NCBI GenBank assembly: GCA_003139975.1
Contig: PLHN01000387.1
Location: 1 to 5,684 of the forward strand
Direction of reading: 5' to 3'
Source: Acidobacteriaceae bacterium
Lineage (GTDB): Bacteria > Acidobacteriota > Terriglobia > Terriglobales > Acidobacteriaceae
Length of the DNA: 5,684 nucleotides
Shown here: piece after piece, positions 5,404 through 5,684 of the stretch
How the letters are laid out: every line of letters begins with the position of its first letter
Numbering within the stretch: position 1 is the first letter of the stretch
Notes under the pieces: generated by a model
The model's input: the letters and a program-made list of their open reading frames with translations, nothing else
Database searches by the model: none
Told to the model about the DNA's origin: nothing
Made by a program: the position numbers and the translations under genes

Positions 5404-5684
5404 ATGGCTTCTGGTATGACCAAAACTCAATTGACCCGTCACCTCGCCGAAAAGCTCGGCACCAACAATAAAACGGCCGCGACATTTCTAGAGCACCTGG
5501 CCGACACCGCAATCAAGGAAACCAAGAAGAATGGCGTATTCGTCGTGCCCGGACTCGGCCGCCTGGTGAAGGCGCACCGCAAGGCGCGTATGGGCCGTAA
5601 TCCGCAGACCGGCGAACCGATCCAGATCAAGGCGAAGACCGTTGTGAAGTTCCGCGTAGCAAAAGCCGCGAAGGACGCGATCGC
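5404..5684 (+). CDS. HU/IHF-family nucleoid DNA-binding protein, 3' end beyond the window
   Basis: The reading frame stays open to the window edge, giving 93 residues plus two bases. The HU fold is clear: N-terminal helices (MTKTQLTRHLAEKLGTNNK, residues 5-23, then FLEHLADTAIKETKKNG), the turn PGLGRL (49-54), the DNA-bending arm with RMGRNPQTGEPIQI (62-75), where R65-N66-P67 is the invariant tip that intercalates in HU/IHF proteins, and the closing strand and helix FRVAKAAKDAI (83-93). HU dimers bind and bend DNA with little sequence specificity and compact the nucleoid. HU proteins are about 90 residues, so only a few residues are probably missing. ATG 5404 is chosen because AAGGAGG (5393-5399) precedes it by 4 bases; ATG 5416 is an alternative. 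The strong ribosome binding site fits an abundant protein. HU versus IHF cannot be separated firmly, but a lone gene favours HU. Confidence 0.93.
   Translation, partial: MASGMTKTQLTRHLAEKLGTNNKTAATFLEHLADTAIKETKKNGVFVVPGLGRLVKAHRKARMGRNPQTGEPIQIKAKTVVKFRVAKAAKDAI

Overview
This window is a GC-rich stretch of bacterial chromosome, probably from Acidobacteriota (class Terriglobia or a close relative). That placement is inferred from the style of three proteins: a CheY-like regulator with a very long Ala/Glu/Pro tail, a BamD-like lipoprotein with a long disordered Lys-rich tail, and an HU protein with a PGLGRL turn. No search could be run. There is no sign of a mobile element, phage, CRISPR array, tRNA or rRNA.

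Layout: a PilZ (c-di-GMP receptor) gene on the minus strand runs off the left edge (1-290). Divergent from it, on the plus strand, are ribulose-phosphate 3-epimerase rpe (537-1244), a BamD-type outer-membrane assembly lipoprotein (1351-2775), a 733-residue protein with an N-terminal receiver domain and no recognisable output domain (2965-5166, TTG start), and an HU-family nucleoid protein cut by the right edge (5404-5684). Together these genes account for nearly all of the coding capacity. Spacers are 246, 106, 189 and 237 bases, so no gene-free stretch exceeds 300 bases.

The 291-536 spacer holds two divergent promoter candidates. The two spacers flanking bamD carry short tandem heptanucleotide repeats of one family (consensus RRCTRGN). 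Upstream of bamD they lie in one orientation and end at its Shine-Dalgarno sequence. Downstream they form an inverted arrangement that folds into a long bulged hairpin overlapping the stop codon. The spacer before the regulator has a TTGACT/TACTTT promoter candidate. The spacer before HU has a TAAAAT box, a sequence fitting the DnaA-box consensus, and a strong AAGGAGG ribosome binding site.

Functionally the set is mixed: central carbon metabolism (rpe), envelope biogenesis (bamD), signalling (PilZ, receiver protein) and chromosome organisation (HU). rpe and bamD may share a transcript, since no convincing terminator separates them. The receiver protein and HU each seem to have their own promoter. 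The best candidates for undescribed biology are the orphan receiver protein with its conserved-looking islands in a disordered tail, and the heptamer repeats bracketing bamD.
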